The notes beneath the pieces were generated by a model, which saw only the letters and a list, made by a program, of their open reading frames with translations, did not search any database and was not told where the DNA came from. Both the position numbers and the translations under genes were made by a program. A DNA stretch of 37,640 nt from Flavobacterium muglaense (GTDB lineage: Bacteria; Bacteroidota; Bacteroidia; Flavobacteriales; Flavobacteriaceae): positions 1-37,640 of the forward strand of contig NZ_JACRUK010000038.1 of NCBI RefSeq assembly GCF_014305155.1. Direction: 5' to 3'. Below, one piece after another: positions 1 to 8,909 of the stretch. Each line of letters opens with the position of its first letter. The stretch's first letter is position 1.

Positions 1-65
1 GATAATACTTTCTCCTTTGAATGATTCCATAATAAAATTCTTTCACGAAAGATAAGAATTTATCT

Positions 66-635
66 TTACACCTCTATTAAATTATTTTCCTTCCCCTCGA
101 CCACTATTTGTTTCTTTAACCGCTTCGTTCGACCATTAATCTTATTAATCAAAGGATCTAAAGGCATGGACCCTCCCAACAATCCCAGCAACATAATAGG
201 TTTAAAATCGCCCGCAGTAGCTAATTTTCTCTCGGCCGCTGTGTATGATTTTTGGTTTTCAGGAACAAGCCCTAAGCCTTTGGCGCTTATCATCGGATAT
301 TCATTAATAATCACTTCTTTTAACTGATTGTTCTTTGGTTTCATTTGCATCATGAGCTGTGCACCGCTCCATTGCTCTTTTGTAACATGAAGCACAACTG
401 ATTCCAGATTAATTGCCGAAAAAATAAATCGATCCGCTTGCTTTGCCAAAAGAGAAAACGACTCACCAACGTTTACAATCACTGTTTCGGCAGTAGTCGT
501 ATTGACAATATTTACCGAACCTTCAAAACCAGCTTCTACCCTAATTTCTCCTTTAATTTCACGTAGCTCATTTTGCCCAAAACCATATTGGAAACCAACT
601 AAAACCAAAAAACAAACTGTTTTACGGATGCTCAT
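66..635 (-). CDS. secreted protein with carboxypeptidase-regulatory-like domain, short form
   Basis: Encodes 189 residues. Residues 1-20 form a signal peptide ending FGFGQ-like (GYGFGQ region), so the protein is probably exported. Residues about 25-105 resemble the beta-sandwich carboxypeptidase-regulatory-like domain common in Bacteroidetes (GEI.V...V.I.N...A...V...F...A). The block around residues 118-175 (GLGLVPENQKSYTAAERKL, then SMPLDPLINKINGRTKRLKK) closely matches the next gene upstream in the operon, at 622-1386. Its start codon lies inside the end of that gene (14-base overlap), so the two are almost certainly co-transcribed and translationally coupled. Compared with its paralogue it lacks about 70 C-terminal residues; the reading frame closes at 66 while another frame stays open to the window edge, so it may be truncated or frameshifted. 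The biochemical function is unknown; a role in the cell envelope is inferred from export only. Confidence 0.75.
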   Translation of the reverse strand: MSIRKTVCFLVLVGFQYGFGQNELREIKGEIRVEAGFEGSVNIVNTTTAETVIVNVGESFSLLAKQADRFIFSAINLESVVLHVTKEQWSGAQLMMQMKPKNNQLKEVIINEYPMISAKGLGLVPENQKSYTAAERKLATAGDFKPIMLLGLLGGSMPLDPLINKINGRTKRLKKQIVVEGKENNLIEV

Positions 636-1386
636 TTTTTAAAATTTCTATATATTTTGTTGCCAATTCTCCTAACAAAAACTCAATTGTAGTTTTATTG
701 TTTTGGTCTAAAATTTTTGTAAACTTTTCATTATCCACGGCAAAATATTGAAAACCCTTAATGTATGCTACAGGTATTTTAAAATGTTCAACATAATGTT
801 GCTCTGTGAACATATTATCTAGAAAAGCAATATACCCCTCTTTTTTTTCTACTTTAAGTATTTTTTTAAGCATAGCCGTCCTACCCGAAATAAAATTCAG
901 CAACGGATCTGCAGATATTGAACCACCTGCCATAGAACCTGCAGTTGCAGACGCGTTTAAATCAGTGGCTGTTCTTAACTTGCGTTCCGCATCTGTGAAC
1001 GACCGTTGATTTTCTGGAATAATCCCGAGTGCCCTAGCATTGATATGATCGTATCGTTTAATAATCACCTCATTTAATTGATTCATAACTGGTGTCATTT
1101 TTACAAAAAAAAGATTGGAATTAAAATGCTCTTTTGTTAAAGCTACTTTGATACTTTTATACTGAATGGATGAAAACACCAAAGTATCCCCTACGGCAGC
1201 ATTAACCGAAAAATACCCCAGATCATCTGTAATTGATGCTTTTTCGGTTTTTAGATTAATCACATAAATCCCTTCCAAATTATACAAATCAGCATTTACT
1301 TTTCCTTTTACTGTAGCTACAGCAGACCCTTGTGCAAAACCAGCACTTACAAACAACACTAAAAAAAAACCTGAAAATCTATTCAT
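622..1386 (-). CDS. secreted protein with carboxypeptidase-regulatory-like domain
   Basis: Encodes 254 residues. The first 18 residues (ending SAGFAQ) are a signal peptide. Residues about 24-105 look like the carboxypeptidase-regulatory-like beta-sandwich, followed by a conserved block at about 107-175 (NQLNEVIIKRYDHINARALG, IPENQRSFTDAERKL, DPLLNFISGRTAMLKK). The C-terminal 75 residues include Y.KGFQYFAVD, a pattern I associate with uncharacterised flavobacterial secreted proteins. It is the first gene of a two-gene unit with its paralogue at 66-635, overlapping by 14 bases. The upstream region (1387-1473) carries only a one-mismatch -7 element on the minus strand (TACTTTTA, 1423-1430). No catalytic residues can be recognised; unlike TonB-dependent receptors with this domain, there is no plug or barrel. 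Function unknown. Confidence 0.8.
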   Translation of the reverse strand: MNRFSGFFLVLFVSAGFAQGSAVATVKGKVNADLYNLEGIYVINLKTEKASITDDLGYFSVNAAVGDTLVFSSIQYKSIKVALTKEHFNSNLFFVKMTPVMNQLNEVIIKRYDHINARALGIIPENQRSFTDAERKLRTATDLNASATAGSMAGGSISADPLLNFISGRTAMLKKILKVEKKEGYIAFLDNMFTEQHYVEHFKIPVAYIKGFQYFAVDNEKFTKILDQNNKTTIEFLLGELATKYIEILKNEHP

Positions 1387-1542
1387 TTACACTACAAAAA
1401 AGGACTTGCCATTGTTAAAGGGTAAAAGTATCTTAATGTCATCCAAATTAATTACTAAGGACATGGTAAAAAAATGTTAATAAAAAATATAGCACATAAG
1501 AATCCTGATTTTATACCTTTAACACATCAAATACACTATCAA

Positions 1543-2250
1543 ATGAAAAACATAATAATTGCCAGTACCTCAACACTGCATGGCGGAGACTATCTAGAAT
1601 ACTTGTTACCTGAATTAAGCATTCACTTTAAAAACTGCAAAACCGTTCTATTTATACCATATGCGAGACCAAGCGGGATAACACATGACGAGTATACTGC
1701 AAAAGCTGCTGCGGCATTTTCGACCATAGCCATCAAAATAAAAGGAATTCATGAATTTCAAGATCCAATTAAAGCCATCGAGCAAGCAGAAGGTATTTTT
1801 ACTGGAGGCGGAAGTACCTTTGTACTCGTTACAGAATTGTACAAAAATAATATTATGACTGTGCTTGGACAAGCCGTTAAGAACGGAACTCCATACCTAG
1901 GAACAAGCGCAGGTAGCGTTATTTGCGGCTTAAGCATGCAAAACACAAATGATATGCCCATTGTATATCCGCCAAGCTTTCAAACGACGGGATTAATTCC
2001 TTTTAATATTAATGCGCACTACCTAGATCCTGATTTGAATTCAAAACACATGGGAGAAACAAGAGCAACAAGAATAAAAGAGTTTCATGCTTACAACAGT
2101 ATTCCAGTTTTAGGACTAAGAGAAGGGAGCTGGCTGGATGTAAAAGGTTCTAAAGTAGTTTTAAAAGGGGACTTACAAGCAATCCTTTTTAAACAAAAAC
2201 AAATCGCTGAAACTATTGAAGTTAATACCGACCTAAGTGATCTAAAATAA
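1543..2250 (+). CDS. pepE: dipeptidase E (peptidase family S51)
   Basis: Encodes 235 residues from the ATG at 1543. This cytoplasmic serine peptidase hydrolyses dipeptides with N-terminal aspartate, as known for Salmonella PepE. The nucleophile elbow is GTSAGS with Ser122. Asp137 (TNDMPI) and His159 (INAHY) fit the Salmonella triad Ser120-Asp135-His157 with a constant offset of two residues, which is strong support. A longer frame opens at 1474, but the added 23 residues do not belong to the family, the total length from 1543 matches the usual ~230 residues, and a near-consensus -7 element (TACCTTTA, 1514-1521) lies inside the extension. The gene stands alone and ends at a strong bidirectional hairpin shared with the tRNA genes facing it. 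Confidence 0.92.
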   Translation: MKNIIIASTSTLHGGDYLEYLLPELSIHFKNCKTVLFIPYARPSGITHDEYTAKAAAAFSTIAIKIKGIHEFQDPIKAIEQAEGIFTGGGSTFVLVTELYKNNIMTVLGQAVKNGTPYLGTSAGSVICGLSMQNTNDMPIVYPPSFQTTGLIPFNINAHYLDPDLNSKHMGETRATRIKEFHAYNSIPVLGLREGSWLDVKGSKVVLKGDLQAILFKQKQIAETIEVNTDLSDLK

Positions 2251-2283
2251 AAAATCCGAAACATCAATGATGTTTCGGATTTT
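2251..2283. terminator. bidirectional intrinsic terminator between pepE and tRNA-Gly
   Basis: A perfect 15-bp stem (2251-2265 with 2269-2283) with a 3-base loop; the arms begin AAAATCCG and end CGGATTTT, so both strands read into a T run. It lies directly after the pepE stop and just past the 3' end of the first tRNA on the opposite strand. Confidence 0.85.
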
Positions 2284-2286
2284 AAG

Positions 2287-2359
<73 letters not shown>

Positions 2360-2371
2360 ATTAACAGGGTG

Positions 2372-2379
2372 CAAATATA
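2372..2379 (-). promoter_or_regulatory. -7 promoter element of first tRNA-Gly
   Basis: TATATTTG on the minus strand, a full match to the Bacteroidetes -7 consensus TAnnTTTG, 12 bases upstream of the tRNA 5' end. The same element sits at the same distance in front of the second tRNA copy. No good TTG at the -33 position is seen. Confidence 0.65.
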
Positions 2380-2435
2380 ATCAATAAATTGATTTAAACT
2401 ACACTTTATTAAAATTTATTCCAATTTTTTATAAA

Positions 2436-2463
2436 AAAGCCAAAACACAAATGCTCTGGCTTT
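2436..2463 (-). terminator. probable terminator of second tRNA-Gly
   Basis: The arms AAAGCCA (minus strand, 2463-2457) and TGGCTTT (2442-2436) form a 7-bp stem with a 14-base loop followed by a T run on the minus strand, just downstream of the tRNA at 2468-2540. Weaker than the other terminators because of the long loop. Confidence 0.55.
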
Positions 2464-2467
2464 AAAG

Positions 2468-2540
<73 letters not shown>

Positions 2541-2552
2541 ATTACTGTGGTG

Positions 2553-2584
2553 CAAATATAAATAATAAGTCGAGTCAAAAACAA
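2553..2584 (-). promoter_or_regulatory. promoter of second tRNA-Gly
   Basis: TATATTTG on the minus strand (2560-2553) matches the -7 consensus, and a TTG on the minus strand (2584-2582) lies 21 bases upstream as a possible -33 element. The -7 box is 12 bases before the tRNA 5' end. Confidence 0.65.
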
Positions 2585-2862
2585 GTTTTTTTGAGTAAAA
2601 TTTTAGTTTTTTTTCATCCATCATCTTAATCGATTTAAAACTAAAAAGTTACATTTCTAGCAACTGTAAAGCAATTTCCTTTTTTAGTACAATACAGACA
2701 ACATATGGCCTCGATTGCATCATACAACAGCAACGTATCATTACAAACAGATTAAAAAAAAGGAAGCAAATAATCTCAGCACACCACTTTTGAACATTTT
2801 TTTATTCTAAAACCGAAAAAAGGTTGTTTAAAAAAACTCCTACCCTACTTTTCCAAACAAAA
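2585..2862. other. gene-free spacer
   Basis: About 280 AT-rich bases between the tRNA promoter and the terminator of the L,D-transpeptidase-like gene. I see no convincing reading frame, RNA gene or repeat in it. Confidence 0.5.
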
Positions 2863-2895
2863 AAAGCCAATTTATTGCTACAATAAATTGGCTTT
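2863..2895 (-). terminator. intrinsic terminator of L,D-transpeptidase-like gene
   Basis: A perfect 15-bp stem (AAAGCCAATTTATTG, 2863-2877, with its complement at 2881-2895) and a 3-base loop, followed on the minus strand by a run of T. It lies 20 bases beyond the stop of the gene at 2916-3638. Confidence 0.85.
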
Positions 2896-2915
2896 ACCTT
2901 TTTAGTCCTCTACTA

Positions 2916-3638
2916 TTACATTAAATACTTAGAAGCTACTTTATAAGTGTTCGATGGGAAATACACAAACAAACACGATTTATCTTTTATCGTTTCAATA
3001 ATTTGATCAGTCAATTCTAATGGTATTGCTGGGCAACCTAAACTCCTGCCTAATCTTCTATTATTTTGTATAAATGAATTCGACACATAATCAGCACCAT
3101 GAATCACTACAGCTCTCTCTCTAGCATTGCTATTGATACCACGCTCTAATCCGTCTAATTTTAGAGACTTTCCATGCTTACCATTATACACTTCGGCTGT
3201 TGAATAAAAACCTAAACTACTTTTATATGATTCTGGAGAGTTTGAAAAACTTGTTGCAAATTCTTCGCCTGTGTTGCGACCATGTGCAACAAGTGAATGA
3301 AATAAAACTGTATTTGTATTTAAATCAATCACCCACAACCTCTTTTCATTAGATGATAAACTAAAATCAATTAACGTAAGTACATCCTTTGTGATTAAAC
3401 CTTTTTCTTTTAAAAGATAAAAACCTCTCAAAGCTTCTGTAAAACTTTCTAGATTAGGAAGTGTATAATTATTAGAATTTAGATTGTCATAAACCAACTC
3501 TTCGGTAGTTTTAGGACTTGTAATTACCTTTGCAGCGCTATAGGTTTTCTTAACTAGCTGAGCATCATTGGGCGTGAATTTACTAGAAACTAACGCTAAT
3601 GCAACTAAAAACACAGTAGGAAATATTTTATAAACCAT
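2916..3638 (-). CDS. secreted murein L,D-transpeptidase catalytic-domain protein (YkuD_2 type)
   Basis: Encodes 240 residues. Residues 1-19 form a signal peptide, so the protein acts in the periplasm. Residues about 95-230 resemble the YkuD_2 branch of the L,D-transpeptidase fold: WVIDL..NTVLFHSLVAHG, then His180 in AVVIHGADYVS and Cys202 in GRSLGCPAIP. These correspond to the catalytic His and the nucleophilic Cys of L,D-transpeptidases, which cross-link or trim peptidoglycan stem peptides. The exact substrate is not known for this branch. The gene is monocistronic, with a well-formed promoter (3675-3704) and a strong terminator (2863-2895). It is divergent from the DUF5916 gene at 3826. Confidence 0.87.
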   Translation of the reverse strand: MVYKIFPTVFLVALALVSSKFTPNDAQLVKKTYSAAKVITSPKTTEELVYDNLNSNNYTLPNLESFTEALRGFYLLKEKGLITKDVLTLIDFSLSSNEKRLWVIDLNTNTVLFHSLVAHGRNTGEEFATSFSNSPESYKSSLGFYSTAEVYNGKHGKSLKLDGLERGINSNARERAVVIHGADYVSNSFIQNNRRLGRSLGCPAIPLELTDQIIETIKDKSCLFVYFPSNTYKVASKYLM

Positions 3639-3674
3639 TGATTATAATTATGTTATACAATAAATTTGGGACTG

Positions 3675-3704
3675 CAAATGTATGTAAAAATATAAGAAAA
3701 CAAA
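3675..3704 (-). promoter_or_regulatory. promoter of L,D-transpeptidase-like gene
   Basis: On the minus strand TTTG (3704-3701), an 18-base spacer, then TACATTTG (3682-3675). Both boxes match the Bacteroidetes TTTG/TAnnTTTG pattern at normal spacing, about 37 bases upstream of the start codon at 3638. Confidence 0.75.
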
Positions 3705-3775
3705 AAAATTAACATTTTATCTAAAACATTTAAGCCTTTTGTACGTAAAAACTTAATTGAAAAATCATTAATTAC

Positions 3776-3805
3776 TTGCTTTATGTGTTAAAAATGTTAT
3801 TTTTG
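3776..3805 (+). promoter_or_regulatory. promoter of first DUF5916 gene
   Basis: TTG (3776-3778), a 19-base spacer, then TATTTTTG (3798-3805), a full match to TAnnTTTG, 20 bases before the ATG at 3826. It supports the chosen start. Confidence 0.75.
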
Positions 3806-3825
3806 CTCAACCCAAATCTTAAATT

Positions 3826-6222
3826 ATGCCTACATCTTCCCGTTTTGTAGTGGTTGCACTGCTTTTTATCAGCTTTAGCTCCTATTGTCAGAAAAAAGAA
3901 CTTTTAGCTCAACCCACCAAATACAACATTACGATAGACGGAAAAGTAAGTGAAGACGAGTGGTTGCAAAACCCCAATACCGCTACCGACTTTGTCATGT
4001 ATCAACCCGACAATGGAAAACCTATCAACAAAGACAAACAAACAGACGTTAAAGTGCTATACAATAATGACGCAATATATATCTCGGCGATCCTAAATGA
4101 TAATGAACCCAGCAAAATTAGAAGAGAGATCACCAATCGAGATGTTTTTGGTGTGTCTGATCATTTCTCTGTTTCCATAAACGGCTTTAATGATGGTCAA
4201 CAAGATTTTAGGTTTTACGTAAGTGCAGCAGGAGTACAAATGGATTGTATTGCAACAGAAGGTTCTGAAGATTTTTCTTGGGACGCCATTTGGGACAGTA
4301 GCGTAAAAATAACCGATACGGGCTGGATCGTAGAAATGAAAATACCGTACGCTGCCTTGCGATTCTCTGGTGCCCCAACCCAAACTTGGGGATTAAATTT
4401 CATGAGAGAAATAAAACGGGATGCCCAAAAATATACTTGGAACTATATTGATACAAAAATAGGTAATGAGATTACCCAAGCTGGATTATTAAAAGGAATT
4501 GAAAACATCAAGCCCCCTATTCGCTTGTTCTTTATTCCGTATGTTTCTGGTTACTACCAAGAAGACAAACTAGCTTCGGACAGAACTGTGAAAGCTGGAC
4601 TTGACATCAAATATGGTATCAATGATTCCTTTACTTTAGATGCTATTTTAGTTCCTGATTTTGGGCAAACCAAATTTGATAATGCCATTTTAAACCTAGA
4701 ACCTTTTGAACAACGCCTTGACGAGAACCGTCCTTTTTTTACAGAAGGAACCAATTTGTTCAACATCGGAAATCTATTTTACTCAAGACGTATTGGTGGA
4801 GCACCAAGCACCTACCCAAGCACAGCCACTAATGAAGAGGTGACTAACTACCCTAGCTCTGCAAACTTAATCAATGCGGTTAAAATTTCTGGTCGTACAG
4901 AGAAAGGATTGGGAATTGGTTTTTTAAATGCTTTAACCAAAAGAACTTTCGCAACTATATTAAATACCGATACCGAAGAAAGCCGCAAGGAATTAATAGA
5001 ACCTATGGCCAATTACAATATCATCGTACTGGATCAAAGATTCAACCAAAACTCGTCTGTCTCTTTTGTCAATACTAATACGACTCGCAACGGAAGTTTT
5101 AGAGATGCAAATGTAGCCGCCCTAGTATTTGATTTAAGCACAAAAACCAATTCATACAATTTATACGGCGATTTTAAATACAGTACCATTAATGACGTAG
5201 TGGATTATAACGGCTATAAAACATCCTTGAATTTTGCCAAAACCAGAGGGAAATACCGCTATTTGTTATCCGGAAAATACATATCCGAAAACTATGATGT
5301 AAACGATCTAGGAATTATTTTCTATACTAATTATCATAACGCTTACGCAAATGGTAGTTATCGCATCTTAAACCCTACCAAATACTTCAATACCTTTAAG
5401 GTAGAACAAGAACTGAACTTAGAAATTCAAAACACAACAGGAAAATTTCAAGAAGCTTGGTACAAAACACTTTTTAAAGCCACGACAAAGAATAATCATT
5501 ATCTAGAATTCTCAATAGTCGCAACTCCTGTAGAAACATTTGATTTTTATGAACCACGTGTAGGTGGAAGTTATGTACAGGTTCCCCGTAGAATTTCGTC
5601 TTACTTTGGTGTAGAATTCAATGCTAACAGTCCTTTTACTTTTGACTTTACCCCAAGCATAGTGGCTTACGACCAAAAAAACCGAATTACATACGGAATC
5701 GCAGTTGGGCCGAAATACAGGTTCAATGATAAATTATCTCTTTCTTATATATTAGATTATTCAAATCGAAAAAATGATCGCGGATGGGTAGGCTTCACAT
5801 CAGATGACATTATCTTTGGTCAAAGAGATAGAGAAATATTGCAAAATGACATTACAGGAAAATATGCCATCAACAACAAGATGACCGTCAACCTTACTGC
5901 TCGTTATTACTGGTCGTACTCTGAAAACCACAATTTCCTTACGCTGCAACAAGATGGCTATCTAACCCCAAACACTACCTACACACTCAATAAAGACCGT
6001 AATTTTAACTCGTGGAATTTTGACTTAGCCTATTCTTGGTGGTTTGCTCCAGGGAGCGAAATGTCAGTGCTCTATAGAAATTATTCGTTGGAAAGAGGCA
6101 CTACCGTAGAGAAAAATTTAAATACTAATTTCAAAAGCGCATTCAACGGAAACCTTACAAATATACTCTCTATTAGCTTTCGTTATTTTATTGATTACAA
6201 TAGAGTTAAGAATAAATTTTAA
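3826..6222 (+). CDS. DUF5916 protein with CBM9-like N-terminal domain
   Basis: Encodes 798 residues with a signal peptide (1-21, ending SSYCQ). Residues about 30-225 look like the CBM9-type beta-sandwich (ITIDGKVSEDEW, YISAILNDNEP, DFRFYVSAAGVQ, GWIVEMKIPYAALRFS). Residues about 240-798 form the DUF5916 region (DIKYGINDSFTLDAILVPDF, DENRPFFTEG, SRRIGG), then many short alternating strands rich in Y, N and aromatics and a final SFRYFIDYNRVKNKF, which suggests an outer-membrane beta-barrel. The family is widespread in Bacteroidetes; some members are annotated as hydrolases, but no catalytic site is evident and the function is unknown. The next gene (6350-8767) is a full-length paralogue in the same orientation, 127 bases downstream, probably from tandem duplication. 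Confidence 0.85.
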   Translation: MPTSSRFVVVALLFISFSSYCQKKELLAQPTKYNITIDGKVSEDEWLQNPNTATDFVMYQPDNGKPINKDKQTDVKVLYNNDAIYISAILNDNEPSKIRREITNRDVFGVSDHFSVSINGFNDGQQDFRFYVSAAGVQMDCIATEGSEDFSWDAIWDSSVKITDTGWIVEMKIPYAALRFSGAPTQTWGLNFMREIKRDAQKYTWNYIDTKIGNEITQAGLLKGIENIKPPIRLFFIPYVSGYYQEDKLASDRTVKAGLDIKYGINDSFTLDAILVPDFGQTKFDNAILNLEPFEQRLDENRPFFTEGTNLFNIGNLFYSRRIGGAPSTYPSTATNEEVTNYPSSANLINAVKISGRTEKGLGIGFLNALTKRTFATILNTDTEESRKELIEPMANYNIIVLDQRFNQNSSVSFVNTNTTRNGSFRDANVAALVFDLSTKTNSYNLYGDFKYSTINDVVDYNGYKTSLNFAKTRGKYRYLLSGKYISENYDVNDLGIIFYTNYHNAYANGSYRILNPTKYFNTFKVEQELNLEIQNTTGKFQEAWYKTLFKATTKNNHYLEFSIVATPVETFDFYEPRVGGSYVQVPRRISSYFGVEFNANSPFTFDFTPSIVAYDQKNRITYGIAVGPKYRFNDKLSLSYILDYSNRKNDRGWVGFTSDDIIFGQRDREILQNDITGKYAINNKMTVNLTARYYWSYSENHNFLTLQQDGYLTPNTTYTLNKDRNFNSWNFDLAYSWWFAPGSEMSVLYRNYSLERGTTVEKNLNTNFKSAFNGNLTNILSISFRYFIDYNRVKNKF

Positions 6223-6349
6223 TTATTTTTCTCATAAAACTGTAACATCTTACATTTATTTAAGTCTATTAAACAAACCTGTAACAAATCATGCTGCTAG
6301 TCATCATTAATTGGTTTTACAATTTTGTTTCATTGATTTAACTAATTTT

Positions 6350-8767
6350 ATGAGGAACCTATTTTTATTTTTGCTTTTGTTGACTGCTGTTTTTGGCTAT
6401 AGCCAAAAGAAAACATTGCAAACCACAATTAGAACTTCTTCCATTTTAATTGACGGAAAAATTGATGAAGAAGCTTGGAGGTCGGCAGCAATTGCCAAAG
6501 ATTTTATCATGTTTCAACCGGATAATGGAAAACCTATTCCAGAAAATAAAAGAACCGAAGTAAAAGTCCTGTACGATAATGATGCCATCTACATTGCAGC
6601 AACAATGTACGACAATGAACCTACAAAAATTTTAAGAGAAATCACCAAAAGAGATGACTTTGGAACTTCTGATTTTTTTAGTGTATTTATCAACGGATAC
6701 AATGACGGCCAACAAGATTTTCAATTCTATGTGAGCGCCGCGGATGGTCAAGCCGATTGCATCACTACTGACATTAGTGGCGAAGATTATTCTTGGGATG
6801 CTGTCTGGAACAGTAAAGCTGTCATCACTGATTTTGGCTGGGTTGCAGAAATACGAATTCCATACGCAGCCTTACGATTTTCGGGAGAAAAAAAACAAAC
6901 TTGGGGACTTAACTTTTTTAGAGAAATAAGACGTGATCGTCAAAAATTTACTTGGAATTTAATCGATTCTAAACTGGGAACCTTCACGCAACAATCTGGT
7001 ATCTTAGAAGGAATCGAAAATATCAAACCTCCTACTAGACTGTTTTTAATGCCGTATGCTTCCTTTTACTTAAATGCTAACGATGATAAAAAAACAACTG
7101 GAATTGCCAAAGGTGGACTTGATATTAAATACGGAATAAACGATGCCTTTACCCTAGACGCTATTTTAATACCCGATTTTGGACAGACAAAATTTGATGA
7201 CAAAATTTTAAATCTTGGACCTTTCGAACAACAATTCAATGAAAATCGAGCGTTTTTCACTGAGGGAACTGACCTCTTTAGCAAAGGAAATCTTTTATAC
7301 TCTAGAAGGATAGGTGGCGCACCAATCGTTTATCCAACTACTACGGACGACGAAACTATTATTGACAATCCAGCGACTGTAAACCTAATCAATGCCCTTA
7401 AAGTTTCGGGTAGAACTAAAGGAGGTTTAGGAGTTGGAATCCTCAATGCAGTAACCGAAAAAACCAATGCCACTATTGAAAACAACAACACAAAGGAAAC
7501 ACGACAACAAGAAGTACAACCCTTAACTAATTATAATGTCCTTGTTCTTGACCAACGTTTTAGAAAAAACTCATCTGTTTCATTCATCAATACAAACGTA
7601 ACCCGAAACGGAAGCTATAGAGATGCCAATGTAGCTGCTTTAGTTTGGGATTTGAACACTAAGAAAAATACTTACAACCTCTCAGGTAATTTTAAATACA
7701 GTTCTATTAATGCAATAGAAGATAAAACAGGCTATTCGACCTCCTTAAATTTTGCCGAAACAAGTGGCAAATATCGTTACAGTTTTGGAGGAGATTTAGT
7801 CACCAAAGACTACGACAACAACGACTTAGGTATCAACTTTGAGACCAATTACTATTCGTTGTATGGCAATACCAATTATAGAATTTTAAACCCTACAAAA
7901 CACTTTAACTCGTTCCGCGTGAATTACAACTTGTACACTCAATTTCACAAAGAAACTGGTAAAATTCAAGGAAACAATATCAATATCAACGTCAATCTAG
8001 ACACTAAGAAAAATCATTCTGTAGGTTTTGGAACAAATATCGCACCCCTTCAATCTTATGATTTTTATGAAGCTAGAACAAACAATCGATATGTAATACT
8101 ACCGCAAAGATACAACGCATGGATGTACATATCTTCAAACTACAACAACAAATTCGCCTTTGATTTCAACCCCTATTACGCCATTTTTAATGAAAAAAAT
8201 CGCAATACTTTTGAGATATCAATGGGACCTAGATACCGTTTTAATGACAAGTTTTCAATGAGTTACAATTTTTATTTCGAAAGAAAAAACAATAACCGTG
8301 GCTTTGTAGACAGCATTGATGATGACCTCAACGCAACCACGCCAGAAACTATTGTATTTGCTAATAGAAAAGTCATTACATACTCTAACAGTATTTCTGG
8401 AAAATACTCCATCAGTAGTCGCATGAACTTTGATTTATTAGTGCGCCAATACTGGTCTTACGCCGAAAATCATAACTATTTATCCTTACAACAAGATGGA
8501 ACTCTAACGGATTTCCCAACGTATACCACCAATAAAAACTCTAGTTTCTATTCTTGGAACGTCGATTTATCGTATTCTTGGTGGTTCGCTCCTGGTAGCC
8601 AAGTATCTGTACTTTATCGAAATAATGCAGCCAATTTTGAAAGACAAATCAATAAAAGATTCAATAGAAACGTAACTAATTTACTAAACAATGATGCGCT
8701 GAGTCATACTTTTTCGATTAGTGTGAAATATTTTATTGACTACAACTCTATAAAACGTAAATTTTAA
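6350..8767 (+). CDS. DUF5916 protein with CBM9-like domain, tandem paralogue
   Basis: Encodes 805 residues from the ATG at 6350; an upstream TTG at 6311 would add 13 residues in front of a clear signal peptide (MRNLFLFLLLLTAVFGYSQ), so 6350 is preferred. The domain order is the same as in the gene at 3826-6222: CBM9-like region at about 25-225 (ILIDGKIDEEAW, IYIAATMYDNEPTK, FQFYVSAADGQ), then DUF5916 (DIKYGINDAFTLDAILIPDF, NENRAFFTEG, LLYSRRIGGAP) and a beta-strand-rich C-terminus ending in a single Phe. The two proteins agree over their full length, with most difference in the surface-like segments of the barrel half. No clear promoter is seen in the 127-base gap, so it may be co-transcribed with its neighbour. 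Function unknown, probably outer membrane. Confidence 0.85.
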   Translation: MRNLFLFLLLLTAVFGYSQKKTLQTTIRTSSILIDGKIDEEAWRSAAIAKDFIMFQPDNGKPIPENKRTEVKVLYDNDAIYIAATMYDNEPTKILREITKRDDFGTSDFFSVFINGYNDGQQDFQFYVSAADGQADCITTDISGEDYSWDAVWNSKAVITDFGWVAEIRIPYAALRFSGEKKQTWGLNFFREIRRDRQKFTWNLIDSKLGTFTQQSGILEGIENIKPPTRLFLMPYASFYLNANDDKKTTGIAKGGLDIKYGINDAFTLDAILIPDFGQTKFDDKILNLGPFEQQFNENRAFFTEGTDLFSKGNLLYSRRIGGAPIVYPTTTDDETIIDNPATVNLINALKVSGRTKGGLGVGILNAVTEKTNATIENNNTKETRQQEVQPLTNYNVLVLDQRFRKNSSVSFINTNVTRNGSYRDANVAALVWDLNTKKNTYNLSGNFKYSSINAIEDKTGYSTSLNFAETSGKYRYSFGGDLVTKDYDNNDLGINFETNYYSLYGNTNYRILNPTKHFNSFRVNYNLYTQFHKETGKIQGNNININVNLDTKKNHSVGFGTNIAPLQSYDFYEARTNNRYVILPQRYNAWMYISSNYNNKFAFDFNPYYAIFNEKNRNTFEISMGPRYRFNDKFSMSYNFYFERKNNNRGFVDSIDDDLNATTPETIVFANRKVITYSNSISGKYSISSRMNFDLLVRQYWSYAENHNYLSLQQDGTLTDFPTYTTNKNSSFYSWNVDLSYSWWFAPGSQVSVLYRNNAANFERQINKRFNRNVTNLLNNDALSHTFSISVKYFIDYNSIKRKF

Positions 8768-8792
8768 AATGCATTTATTTTAAAATAGCATT
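8768..8792 (+). terminator. possible weak terminator after DUF5916 genes
   Basis: AATGC (8768-8772) pairs with GCATT (8788-8792), with an inner AT-only palindrome ATTTTAAAAT (8777-8786). It starts directly after the stop codon but is not followed by a long T run. Confidence 0.3.
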
Positions 8793-8884
8793 GGTTCTAC
8801 AACAAAATTCTCATTATTTGTTGCTGTTCAGTTCTTAATGAATAATAGTGATTTCGATACGCACATCCATTTTTAAAAATACTT

Positions 8885-8892
8885 TATCTTTG
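8885..8892 (+). promoter_or_regulatory. -7 promoter element of gpmI
   Basis: TATCTTTG matches TAnnTTTG and lies 17 bases before the gpmI ATG. No TTG at the -33 distance was found. Confidence 0.6.
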
Positions 8893-8909
8893 TTTAAAAC
8901 AAAATTGAA

